Assembly: GCA_023395755.1 (NCBI GenBank)
Contig: JAEWYG010000151.1
Location: 1 to 7,062, forward strand
Length of the DNA stretch: 7,062 nucleotides
Reading direction: 5' to 3'
DNA from: Actinomycetes bacterium
GTDB taxonomy: Bacteria; Actinomycetota; Coriobacteriia; Coriobacteriales; Eggerthellaceae
Part shown: positions 1 to 5,623 of the stretch, piece after piece
Layout of the letters: the number at the start of each line of letters is the position of its first letter
How positions within the stretch are numbered: the stretch's first letter is position 1
The notes under the pieces: model-generated
Databases searched by the model: none
What the model was told of the DNA's origin: nothing
Seen by the model: the letters and a program-made list of their open reading frames with translations, nothing else
Program-made: the position numbers and the translations under genes

Positions 1-1
1 C

Positions 2-97
2 AATGACGGCCGCCTCAAGACGTTCAAAAAGGACGGCAAGAAGGTAACCTGTGAGATCATAGACGGCCGTCGCAGAAGGCTCGGGCTGGCTGCCTGA
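2..97 (+). CDS. 3' end of an unidentified gene (partial)
   Basis: This is the only forward frame open from the left edge. It gives 31 codons ending at a TGA at 95-97; the other two forward frames hit stops early. The visible tail is strongly basic, with a lysine-rich stretch (FKKDGKK) and then four consecutive arginines before the end LGLAA. No domain can be named from so little. The piece is short enough that an open frame could arise by chance, so the call rests on frame and position only. A perfect 10-base palindrome, GACGGCCGTC (62-71), lies within it. No terminator hairpin with a T-run is evident directly after the stop. Confidence 0.4.
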   Translation, partial: NDGRLKTFKKDGKKVTCEIIDGRRRRLGLAA

Positions 98-209
98 GCA
101 AGTCCAAGAATCCTGCCGCACCCCCAACTTGCACCAACTTCTGTATAAAGAGTATTTTTTCATGCAGAAAAACCTACAGGATGGTACAAATAGCCAGGAC
201 AGAGTAAAC

Positions 210-256
210 CTGCTGTGTTGCCGGGCGGTTCAGGAAGCCACCCGTGCAAACAGTGG
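210..256 (+). promoter_or_regulatory. Long imperfect hairpin in the leader of the CorC-like gene
   Basis: Bases 210-228 pair with 238-256. The stem has 17 pairs, two of them G-T, with single-base bulges at 217 and 245, one C-A mismatch (226/240) and a nine-base loop (229-237). It ends 11 bases before the TAAGGAG ribosome site of the downstream gene and is not followed by a T-run, so it is not a standard terminator. The rest of the 98-283 gap holds a direct repeat CAACTT (125-130 and 135-140), a -10-like TATAAA (144-149) without a good -35, and AAAACCTA repeated at 169 and 262. I infer a structured 5' leader, perhaps controlling translation. I could not match it to the M-box, cobalamin or other riboswitch consensus. 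Confidence 0.4.
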
Positions 257-283
257 CCACAAAACCTAAGGAGACCAGCTTTA

Positions 284-1609
284 ATGCCCGTTGCGTTAAG
301 CCTTGTGCTTGTCCTGTTCTTCCTGCTTATGAATGCGTTTTTTGTTGTTGCTGAATTTGCTTTGGTGCGAATTCGTAAATCTCAAGTAGAGATTCTCGTC
401 GATGAGGGACGTTCGGGTGCTCAGTACACCAAACTCGTTGCCGAAAACGTGAATGCTTATTTGTCCGCGTGCCAGTTGGGAATTACACTGGCTTCCCTTG
501 CGCTAGGCTGGTTGGGTGAGCCAGCTGTATCTGCTCTTATTTCGCCTTTGCTTTCGGCCTTCGGTTTGCCGGAGGCGGTTATTCATGCTATCGCCATAGC
601 AGTTGGCTTCATCATTATTACTGCGTTGCATATTGTGGTGGGTGAACTTATTCCCAAGTCGTTGGCTATCTTTTCTACGGAACGCTGGGCACTGTTTACT
701 GCTACGCCGCTGGTGTGGTTCTATCGCATTACGTATCCCGTCATGTGGTTGTTTAATTCTATTACGAACGGTGTAATGAAGTTGTTGGGCCATGATGTTG
801 CAAATGAGCACGAGGTGTACACCGATGAAGAGATTAAGTTGCTCATTGACGAAAGTACCGAAAGTGGGTTGATTGATCCTGAGCAAAATGAGTACGTAGA
901 CAACATTTTCGACCTGGGCGACAAAGACGCAGAGGCCATTATGACGCCGCGTACTGACGTGATTTGTTTGGATTTGGAAGATTCGCTTGAAGAGAACATG
1001 GAGCTTATTCGCCAGTACAAGTACACACGTTATCCCGTTTGTCGTGGTAGTAAAGATCGCATTGTCGGATTTGTGCACGTAAAAGATCTCTATACCATGC
1101 CAGCAGAAAGCACGATGGACGATTTGCGTATTCGTACGATTCAAGCTGTTCCCGAAGGTATCGCTATTGCCAAGCTGTTGCAGGTGCTGCAAGAGAAACG
1201 TACGAAAATTGCCGTGGTTATCGACGAGCATGGTGGCACGTCGGGCATCGTTACTATGAGTGACATTATGGAACAGATTGTTGGTCGTATTGACGACGAG
1301 TATCGTCATGGCGAAGATCATGGTGTGGTTGAGTTGGAGGATGGTAGCCTACTGGTTGATGGTTCGATGCCAGTAGATGAGGTAGAAGAACTTATTGGCT
1401 TTAAGCCCGTCGAGGCGGAAGAGTGTGAGACTGCGGGCGGCTTGTTGCTATCGTTATTCGACCGTATTCCCAACGAAGGCGACACGGTGGCCGTGGAGGA
1501 TGAGGGTAACAAAGCGACGTTTACCGTGCTTGATATGGATCGCCATCGCATCGACAAAATTCGTGTGATAGTTGAGCATGTAGCAAAGGACGAGCAGGAC
1601 AGTAAGTAA
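284..1609 (+). CDS. CorC/HlyC-family CNNM-CBS membrane protein, probable Mg2+/Co2+ efflux
   Basis: This 441-residue inner-membrane protein has the full architecture of the hemolysin-C/CorC group, often annotated 'hemolysin' but linked in characterised members to magnesium and cobalt export. Residues 1-165 form the DUF21/CNNM region, with hydrophobic segments near 2-25, 58-78, 97-118 and 134-156, plus the family motifs LGEPA (77-81) and GELIPKSLA (120-128). A CBS pair spans about 215-335, with IMTPRTDV (219-226), RYPV (249-252) and VIDEHGGTSGIVT (312-324); such domains usually bind adenine nucleotides. The C-terminal CorC_HlyC domain covers about 347-435. ATG 284 is chosen because TAAGGAG (267-273) sits ten bases upstream; an in-frame start at 215 would add 23 polar residues ahead of the first membrane helix and has no ribosome site. 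Length is normal for the family. It appears to be a single-gene unit ending in a terminator. Confidence 0.9.
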   Translation: MPVALSLVLVLFFLLMNAFFVVAEFALVRIRKSQVEILVDEGRSGAQYTKLVAENVNAYLSACQLGITLASLALGWLGEPAVSALISPLLSAFGLPEAVIHAIAIAVGFIIITALHIVVGELIPKSLAIFSTERWALFTATPLVWFYRITYPVMWLFNSITNGVMKLLGHDVANEHEVYTDEEIKLLIDESTESGLIDPEQNEYVDNIFDLGDKDAEAIMTPRTDVICLDLEDSLEENMELIRQYKYTRYPVCRGSKDRIVGFVHVKDLYTMPAESTMDDLRIRTIQAVPEGIAIAKLLQVLQEKRTKIAVVIDEHGGTSGIVTMSDIMEQIVGRIDDEYRHGEDHGVVELEDGSLLVDGSMPVDEVEELIGFKPVEAEECETAGGLLLSLFDRIPNEGDTVAVEDEGNKATFTVLDMDRHRIDKIRVIVEHVAKDEQDSK

Positions 1610-1643
1610 CGAATCTGTGGCCTGCGAGACAAAGAGCGTTTGA

Positions 1644-1690
1644 GGTTGAGGGGAATCGAGGCAACTGTGTCGGTTCCCCTTTTGTCAACC
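1644..1690 (+). terminator. Stem-loop terminator after the CorC-like gene
   Basis: Bases 1649-1659 pair with 1670-1680 (11 pairs, one G-T), with a ten-base loop, and TTTT follows at 1680-1683. An outer helix, GGTTG (1644-1648) with CAACC (1686-1690), can close the structure around the T-run. It lies 35 bases after the stop codon. The T-run is short, so efficiency is uncertain. Confidence 0.65.
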
Positions 1691-1692
1691 TA

Positions 1693-1726
1693 TAACCCCT
1701 TCTTTTGTGGTGAGGGGGAAGGGTTA
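1693..1726 (-). terminator. Possible terminator hairpin overlapping the hydrolase stop
   Basis: TAACCC (1693-1698) pairs with GGGTTA (1721-1726), continuing through TTC/GAA after one bulged C at 1699. On the minus strand this hairpin begins at the stop codon of the amidohydrolase gene. No clear T-run follows on that strand, so it may act together with the neighbouring 1644-1690 hairpin, which transcription from the right would also meet. Confidence 0.3.
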
Positions 1727-2515
1727 GGAAACTTTTACGCCCGTGAAACGCTCGGCGTTGTGCCAGAGCATGTCTTCCAGTCGATCGTCGCTGAATCCGA
1801 GTGAAGTAAACGTATCGTATTCGTGCACAGGATCCCACATGGGGAAATCTGACCCGAACATAACGCGTTCGGTTCCCCAGAGGTTCACCAGCTCTTTTGT
1901 ACGTCGGTTTCCTAGGTACATCATCGAGCTGGATACATCGATGAATACGTTTTCGTCGTGAAGTAGGTCATAACCGATTTCCGGAAGTGACCAGCCGCCG
2001 AAGTGGGCTGCATCGACTACGAGATTGGGGAAGGTGTGCAGGATGTTCTTGAGGCGACGGGGGTGTGAAAAGTCGGTGCGATAGTCGCCGGTATGAACAA
2101 TAAGCGGTAGACGCCCGGCAATAATTTCATAGACATTCATGAGTCGTGGGTCGTCCATGTCCACTTTTTGCGTGTCGGGATGCAGCTTCATACCGCGTAG
2201 TCCCATGTTTAGGGCGCGCTCTATTTCGACCTCGGGATTTTCTAGATCTTGGTGCATGGCCATGAATCCGATAAATTCGGGATGTTGCTGACATTGCTGG
2301 GCAATGAAGTTGTTGATAGTGGCAACGCCACTTGGTTTTGTGGCTACCGAGTGCACTACAAAATGCGTGATAGGTGCGCGCTGCTGTGAGGAGAGCAGAT
2401 GATCGGAGGTGCCCTGACCATACATGCCTACCAAGTAAAAATCGCCAACAGCGTCGACGGCACGCTCTGCGATTTTGTCGGGATAAATGTGGGCATGCAT
2501 ATCGATGACGGCCAT
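1724..2515 (-). CDS. Amidohydrolase-2 family metal-dependent hydrolase
   Basis: This 263-residue cytosolic TIM-barrel hydrolase belongs to the amidohydrolase family 2 group (the ACMSD/resorcylate decarboxylase-like branch). The metal-ligand pattern is complete: HAH at 7-9 on the first strand, a lysine and histidine in GMKLHP (108-113), H141 in IVHTG, H171 in DAAHFGG and the catalytic aspartate D223 in FGSDFP. Family members hydrolyse or decarboxylate small cyclic or aromatic acids using one divalent metal, but the sequence does not identify the substrate. The start ATG (2513-2515) has an AAGGAG ribosome site at 2523-2528 on the minus strand, seven bases away. It is convergent with the CorC-like gene and divergent from IMPDH, so it is probably transcribed alone. 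It has no signal peptide. The family call is firm; the reaction is unknown. Confidence 0.85.
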   Translation of the reverse strand: MAVIDMHAHIYPDKIAERAVDAVGDFYLVGMYGQGTSDHLLSSQQRAPITHFVVHSVATKPSGVATINNFIAQQCQQHPEFIGFMAMHQDLENPEVEIERALNMGLRGMKLHPDTQKVDMDDPRLMNVYEIIAGRLPLIVHTGDYRTDFSHPRRLKNILHTFPNLVVDAAHFGGWSLPEIGYDLLHDENVFIDVSSSMMYLGNRRTKELVNLWGTERVMFGSDFPMWDPVHEYDTFTSLGFSDDRLEDMLWHNAERFTGVKVS

Positions 2516-2549
2516 AGACGGGCTCCTTCGCTTTTCTGTTGCGGGATTG

Positions 2550-2555
2550 ATTGTA
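2550..2555 (-). promoter_or_regulatory. Possible -10 element for the amidohydrolase gene
   Basis: TACAAT on the minus strand lies 34 bases upstream of the ATG, which would leave a leader of about 28 bases including the ribosome site. No good -35 hexamer is visible at the expected distance, so this is a weak call. Confidence 0.25.
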
Positions 2556-2614
2556 CTGCACCTTCATTGCGCGCGCATTAACCAGTATGTCCAAGTTGGC
2601 GGCCTTTTGGGAGA

Positions 2615-2636
2615 TGCGAATCAACTCTGCGAATCA
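2615..2636. repeat. Direct repeat TGCGAATCA x2 upstream of IMPDH
   Basis: The nine-base unit TGCGAATCA occurs at 2615-2623 and again at 2628-2636, thirteen bases apart start to start. It lies in the divergent region between the hydrolase and IMPDH genes, about 80 bases before the IMPDH -10. A regulator site is possible, but no known operator is recognised. Confidence 0.5.
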
Positions 2637-2662
2637 GCTTTGTTGGGCGTAGTTACGTATGC

Positions 2663-2690
2663 CCTGCGATTATTTCTTTATTTCCGCAGG
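2663..2690. promoter_or_regulatory. Inverted repeat CCTGCG-N16-CGCAGG upstream of IMPDH promoter
   Basis: A perfect six-base dyad, 2663-2668 with 2685-2690, encloses a sixteen-base A/T-rich spacer. It ends just before the expected -35 position of the IMPDH promoter. It could be an operator for a dimeric regulator; no T-run makes it a terminator. Confidence 0.35.
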
Positions 2691-2718
2691 TTCTCTCGCG
2701 TGGATGGGTTCCCCTAGC

Positions 2719-2724
2719 TATAAT
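2719..2724 (+). promoter_or_regulatory. -10 element (TATAAT) of the IMPDH promoter
   Basis: A perfect consensus TATAAT lies 67 bases before the IMPDH start codon. The -35 at the normal 17-base spacing (2696-2701, TCGCGT) is poor, suggesting that the promoter depends on an activator or upstream sequence. The predicted leader includes a small hairpin (2743-2748 with 2756-2761). Confidence 0.5.
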
Positions 2725-2791
2725 AGCGATCACGTAACGAAACGCCGCTTTGCAGGCGGTGGTCGCAGATAATGATGAAGGAGTCTCGCAC

Positions 2792-4312
2792 ATGGCATTC
2801 TATTTCGATGAGCCGTCCCGCACATTCAACGAGTACCTACTCGTTCCCGGTTATTCATCTGCCGAGTGTACTCCTGCTGAGGTGAGCCTAAAGACACCGC
2901 TGGTGAAGTATCGTCGCGGTGAAGAACCTGCTGTTTCCCTGAATATTCCCATGGTGTCTGCCATCATGCAATCGGTGTCTGATGACGGTATGGCTATTGC
3001 GCTTGCTACTGAGGGCGGTATGTCGTTTGTTTTCGGATCGCAGACCATCGAGAATCAAGCAGCTATGGTTGCTCGTGTGAAGGATTATAAGGCTGGTTTT
3101 GTTACTAGTGATGCGAACCTCTCTCCCGACATGACTTTGGCCGATGTTGTGGCCATGAAGGAAGAGTACGGTCATTCAACCATGCCCGTTACGCATGATG
3201 GCTCGGCTCATGGCAAGCTGTTAGGTATTGTTACCGGTCGCGATTATCGTCTGTCTCGTATGTCGATGGATGAAAAGGTAGCCGACTTCATGACGCCGCG
3301 CGAGAGCATGATTGTGGCGCCTATGGACACCAGCCTAAAAGTTGCCAACGATATTATTTGGGACAACAAGTTGAATTCGCTTCCTATCGTGAACGACGAC
3401 GACTGCTTGGTGTATATGGTGTTTCGTAAGGACTACGACTCTCACAAGTCGAACCCCAACGAGATGCTGGACTCCCATAAGCGCTATCAGGTAGGTGCGG
3501 GTATCAACACACGCGATTATGCCGAGCGTGTGCCAGCGCTGGTGGAGGCTGGTGCCGATGTGCTGTGTATCGACAGCTCTGAGGGCTATTCCGACTGGCA
3601 GAAGTTCACGCTGGAGTGGGTACGCGAGCACTATGGCGACACGGTGAAGGTGGGCGCGGGCAACGTAGTTGACGCGGAAGGCTTCCGCTTCCTAGCTAAT
3701 GCGGGTGCCGACTTCATCAAAATTGGCATAGGTGGCGGCTCTATCTGTATTACGCGCGAGCAGAAGGGCATTGGCCGCGGTCAGGCTACGGCTACCATCG
3801 AGGTGGCGCGTGCGCGTGACGAGTACTTTGAGGAGACGGGTGTTTACATTCCCCTTTGTTCCGACGGTGGCATTGTGTACGATCATCATTTGACGTTGGC
3901 CTTGGCCATGGGTGCCGACTTCGTCATGCTGGGTCGCTATTTCGCCCGTTTCGACGAGAGCCCCACGAACAAGGTGAACGTAAACGGCTCCTACATGAAG
4001 GAATACTGGGGCGAGGGAAGCGCTCGTGCACGTAACTGGCAGCGTTATGACCTAGGTGGCGACAAGAAGGGTATGTCGTTCGAAGAGGGTGTCGATAGCT
4101 ATGTTCCCTACGCCGGAGCGCTAAAGGATAACGTGGCGCTGACGCTTTCTAAGGTGAAGTCTACCATGTGTAACTGTGGTGCCATCACCATTCCTGAACT
4201 GCAGGAAAAAGCAAAGTTGACCGTGGTGTCGTCCACCTCCATCGTTGAAGGCGGTGCGCACGACGTGCTGTTAAAGGACAAGACGCCCTACGTGAGCGGA
4301 GCTATTCACTAA
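2792..4312 (+). CDS. guaB: IMP dehydrogenase, divergent Tritrichomonas-like type
   Basis: This 506-residue cytosolic enzyme oxidises IMP to XMP with NAD+, the committed step of guanine nucleotide synthesis. The catalytic barrel is interrupted by a CBS pair at about 102-220, which includes GIVTGRDYR (145-153) and FMTP (166-169). The active-site loop GIGGGSICITR (312-322) holds the nucleophile C319 and T321. SDGG (357-360) contains the ribose-binding aspartate D358, D261 is the cofactor-side aspartate, and the mobile flap carries the R418-Y419 dyad in RNWQRYD. EGG (486-488) matches the potassium-site segment near the C-terminus. The common bacterial loop (GxGPGSICTTR) is replaced by GGGSICITREQKGIGRG, which I recall from the T. 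foetus enzyme; catalytic numbering also agrees. ATG 2792 is chosen for AAGGAG at 2778-2783; an upstream TTG at 2750 lacks a ribosome site. The gene appears monocistronic, with no guaA beside it. Confidence 0.95.
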   Translation: MAFYFDEPSRTFNEYLLVPGYSSAECTPAEVSLKTPLVKYRRGEEPAVSLNIPMVSAIMQSVSDDGMAIALATEGGMSFVFGSQTIENQAAMVARVKDYKAGFVTSDANLSPDMTLADVVAMKEEYGHSTMPVTHDGSAHGKLLGIVTGRDYRLSRMSMDEKVADFMTPRESMIVAPMDTSLKVANDIIWDNKLNSLPIVNDDDCLVYMVFRKDYDSHKSNPNEMLDSHKRYQVGAGINTRDYAERVPALVEAGADVLCIDSSEGYSDWQKFTLEWVREHYGDTVKVGAGNVVDAEGFRFLANAGADFIKIGIGGGSICITREQKGIGRGQATATIEVARARDEYFEETGVYIPLCSDGGIVYDHHLTLALAMGADFVMLGRYFARFDESPTNKVNVNGSYMKEYWGEGSARARNWQRYDLGGDKKGMSFEEGVDSYVPYAGALKDNVALTLSKVKSTMCNCGAITIPELQEKAKLTVVSSTSIVEGGAHDVLLKDKTPYVSGAIH

Positions 4313-4363
4313 AGCATGTTTTGTCGGCCCTCTAGGTAGGGCGATATAAAATAAAATAGATAG

Positions 4364-4407
4364 TATGTAAGTAAGCCCGGAGACAATTCTTCGGGCTTAC
4401 TTACATA
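4364..4407. terminator. Strong 20-pair hairpin between convergent IMPDH and LysR genes
   Basis: Bases 4364-4379 pair perfectly with 4392-4407 (16 pairs). The inner GAGA/TCTT adds four more, one of them G-T, leaving a four-base CAAT loop. On the minus strand the hairpin is followed by a T-rich stretch (complement of 4344-4363), so it best fits termination of the LysR transcript; on the plus strand no T-run follows. A smaller stem, GCCCT/AGGGC (4327-4331 with 4338-4342), lies nearer the IMPDH stop. The two may together insulate the convergent genes. Confidence 0.6.
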
Positions 4408-4473
4408 AGAGGTTTTGAACAATGCTTGGAGTGCGCAAGCGTTTTGCTTGGGAAATTGATTATGGAGCTGGCT

Positions 4474-5400
4474 TTATCTATCACGTGCCTCCACGCTAGG
4501 ATTTGCCCTAATAATTGCGTGCAGCTCGTCGATATAGCGGAGTAGCAACTCGTTGGGGCGTCGTTCGCTATGCATAATGTAGCCTACCTGCATGCGCTCA
4601 TCAACATCGAGAGGGATACTTACAATGCCGGTTTGCATTTCAGCTGAAAGCACGCCGGTTGAAATGGTGTATCCGCTATGGCTGGTCAAGAGATTGGTAA
4701 GCGTGCCGCGGTCGGAAATGCGGATATTACGCTTGTGGGGTAGATTGCTTAAGGGCTCTTCTGAATAGTAAAACGAATTCGTGGTTCCTTGTTCAAAAGA
4801 ATAGCGCGGGTAGTTGGTGAGATCTTCTGGTGTGAGTAGTTTTGCACTTGCAAGCGGATGATGCTCTCCAACAAATACATGTACGTGTGCGTCGAACAGA
4901 GGAGCGTAGGACACTTCAGCATCATTGAAAGCTTTTTGCAGTACGCGTCGATTAAAGGTGTCGGTATAAAGGATGCCTACTTCACTACGAAAAGTACGCA
5001 CATCATCGATAATTTCGGCGGTAGTACTCTCGCGAAGAATGAATTCGTATTCGTCGCCGTCGCAGGCCTCAATTACATTCACGAATGCCTGTACACTGAA
5101 TGCGTAGTGTTGGGTAGAAACCGCTAGACGCAGGTGGGTGTCGCTGCCGGTGGCGTAGCGATGTTCAAGCATGTCGGCCTGCTCGATTACCTGGCGCGCG
5201 TATCCCAACAACTCAGTGCCGTCATTAGTGAGGGTGACGCCGCGGTTGCTGCGTGTGAAAACCGTAATGCCCAACTCCTGCTCGAGCTCTTTGATGGCGG
5301 TTGAGAGGTTTGATTGTGAAGCGTAGAGGTTTTGTGCTGCAGCATTGATGGAGCCATATTCTGCAATGGCAATAAGGTAGCGAAGCTGCTGAAGAGTCAT
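4474..5400 (-). CDS. LysR-type transcriptional regulator
   Basis: This 308-residue protein is a standard-length LysR-type regulator. The N-terminal winged helix-turn-helix begins MTLQQLRYLIAIAEYGSI, with the recognition region AAAQNLYASQSNLSTAIKEL at about 20-39 and the wing FTRSNRGVTLTNDG at 48-61. A linker helix (about 62-88) leads to a periplasmic-binding-protein-like effector domain from about residue 89 (HLRLAVS) to 298. The start ATG (5398-5400) has AAAAGGA at 5408-5414 on the minus strand, seven bases away. It is divergent from the CoA ligase gene, the classic arrangement for a LysR regulator controlling its neighbour and itself, and two LysR-box-like palindromes lie between them. The effector is unknown; an aromatic or related acid handled by the ligase is an inference. 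Confidence 0.93.
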   Translation of the reverse strand: MTLQQLRYLIAIAEYGSINAAAQNLYASQSNLSTAIKELEQELGITVFTRSNRGVTLTNDGTELLGYARQVIEQADMLEHRYATGSDTHLRLAVSTQHYAFSVQAFVNVIEACDGDEYEFILRESTTAEIIDDVRTFRSEVGILYTDTFNRRVLQKAFNDAEVSYAPLFDAHVHVFVGEHHPLASAKLLTPEDLTNYPRYSFEQGTTNSFYYSEEPLSNLPHKRNIRISDRGTLTNLLTSHSGYTISTGVLSAEMQTGIVSIPLDVDERMQVGYIMHSERRPNELLLRYIDELHAIIRANPSVEARDR

Positions 5401-5441
5401 GGGCGCGTCCTTTTGTAGCCAGCGGTGACATTCTAAGAGTT

Positions 5442-5447
5442 ATTCTA
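5442..5447 (-). promoter_or_regulatory. Possible -10 element of the LysR gene
   Basis: TAGAAT on the minus strand (complement of ATTCTA) lies 41 bases before the LysR start codon; a second copy is at 5430-5435. The -35 region for the first copy would overlap the palindrome at 5452-5472, which would suit autorepression. No consensus -35 is seen. Confidence 0.35.
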
Positions 5448-5451
5448 CCCG

Positions 5452-5472
5452 GCTATCGCTATTGCAGATAGC
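5452..5472. promoter_or_regulatory. LysR-box-like palindrome 1 (GCTATC-N9-GATAGC)
   Basis: Perfect six-base arms at 5452-5457 and 5467-5472 flank nine bases and contain the T-N11-A core (T5456, A5468) typical of LysR-type operators. The site lies between the divergent LysR and ligase genes, centred at 5462, over the expected -35 region of the LysR gene. Confidence 0.5.
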
Positions 5473-5487
5473 ATGTCATCAAAACAT
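5473..5487. promoter_or_regulatory. LysR-box-like palindrome 2 (ATGT-N7-ACAT)
   Basis: Perfect four-base arms at 5473-5476 and 5484-5487 with seven bases between contain T-N11-A (T5474, A5486). The site directly abuts palindrome 1, with centres 18 bases apart. If the ligase operon starts near 5544, this site is centred near -64, the usual place for a LysR recognition site. Confidence 0.45.
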
Positions 5488-5531
5488 CGAATTACCTTTT
5501 TGGTTGCCTATGCTGCGTATTCGTGGTTTCA

Positions 5532-5537
5532 TACAAT
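5532..5537 (+). promoter_or_regulatory. Possible -10 element of the ligase operon
   Basis: TACAAT differs from consensus by one base and lies 86 bases before the ligase start codon. No recognisable -35 stands at 16-18 bases upstream, as expected for a promoter needing an activator such as the divergent LysR protein. The transcript would begin near 5544. Confidence 0.35.
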
Positions 5538-5623
5538 ACGCTGTTCATGTGGCTGGTAACGGAATTGCCATGCGGATATTTTTTGAATAGCAAGCAAAGA
5601 GCGAGATAAAGCGAGGAGTAACC

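Noticed and set aside
215..283. Upstream in-frame start adding 23 residues to the CorC-like protein
   Set aside because: No ribosome site precedes it; the added residues are polar and would sit before the first membrane helix, and the region forms the leader hairpin. ATG 284 has an excellent site.
160..283. Cobalamin or M-box riboswitch in the CorC-like leader
   Set aside because: A short CCAGG...ACCTGC resemblance to the cobalamin 3' end was noticed, but the conserved upstream boxes are missing; the region is also too short for an M-box and lacks its motifs.
503..1321. Long open frame (272 codons) antisense to the CorC-like gene
   Set aside because: It lies wholly opposite a gene with clear family motifs, its protein has no recognisable domain, and no ribosome site or promoter supports it.
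2399..2717. Small forward open frames spanning the hydrolase start and the divergent region
   Set aside because: They overlap the amidohydrolase gene, have no ribosome sites and no family features, and cross the regulatory region.
2750..2791. TTG start adding 14 residues to IMPDH
   Set aside because: There is no ribosome site before it and AAGGAG lies inside the extension at the right distance from ATG 2792; residue numbering from 2792 also matches the relative recalled.
2792..4312. GMP reductase instead of IMP dehydrogenase
   Set aside because: The protein has the CBS insertion and the flap Arg-Tyr dyad (R418-Y419), which mark IMP dehydrogenase and are lacking in GMP reductases.
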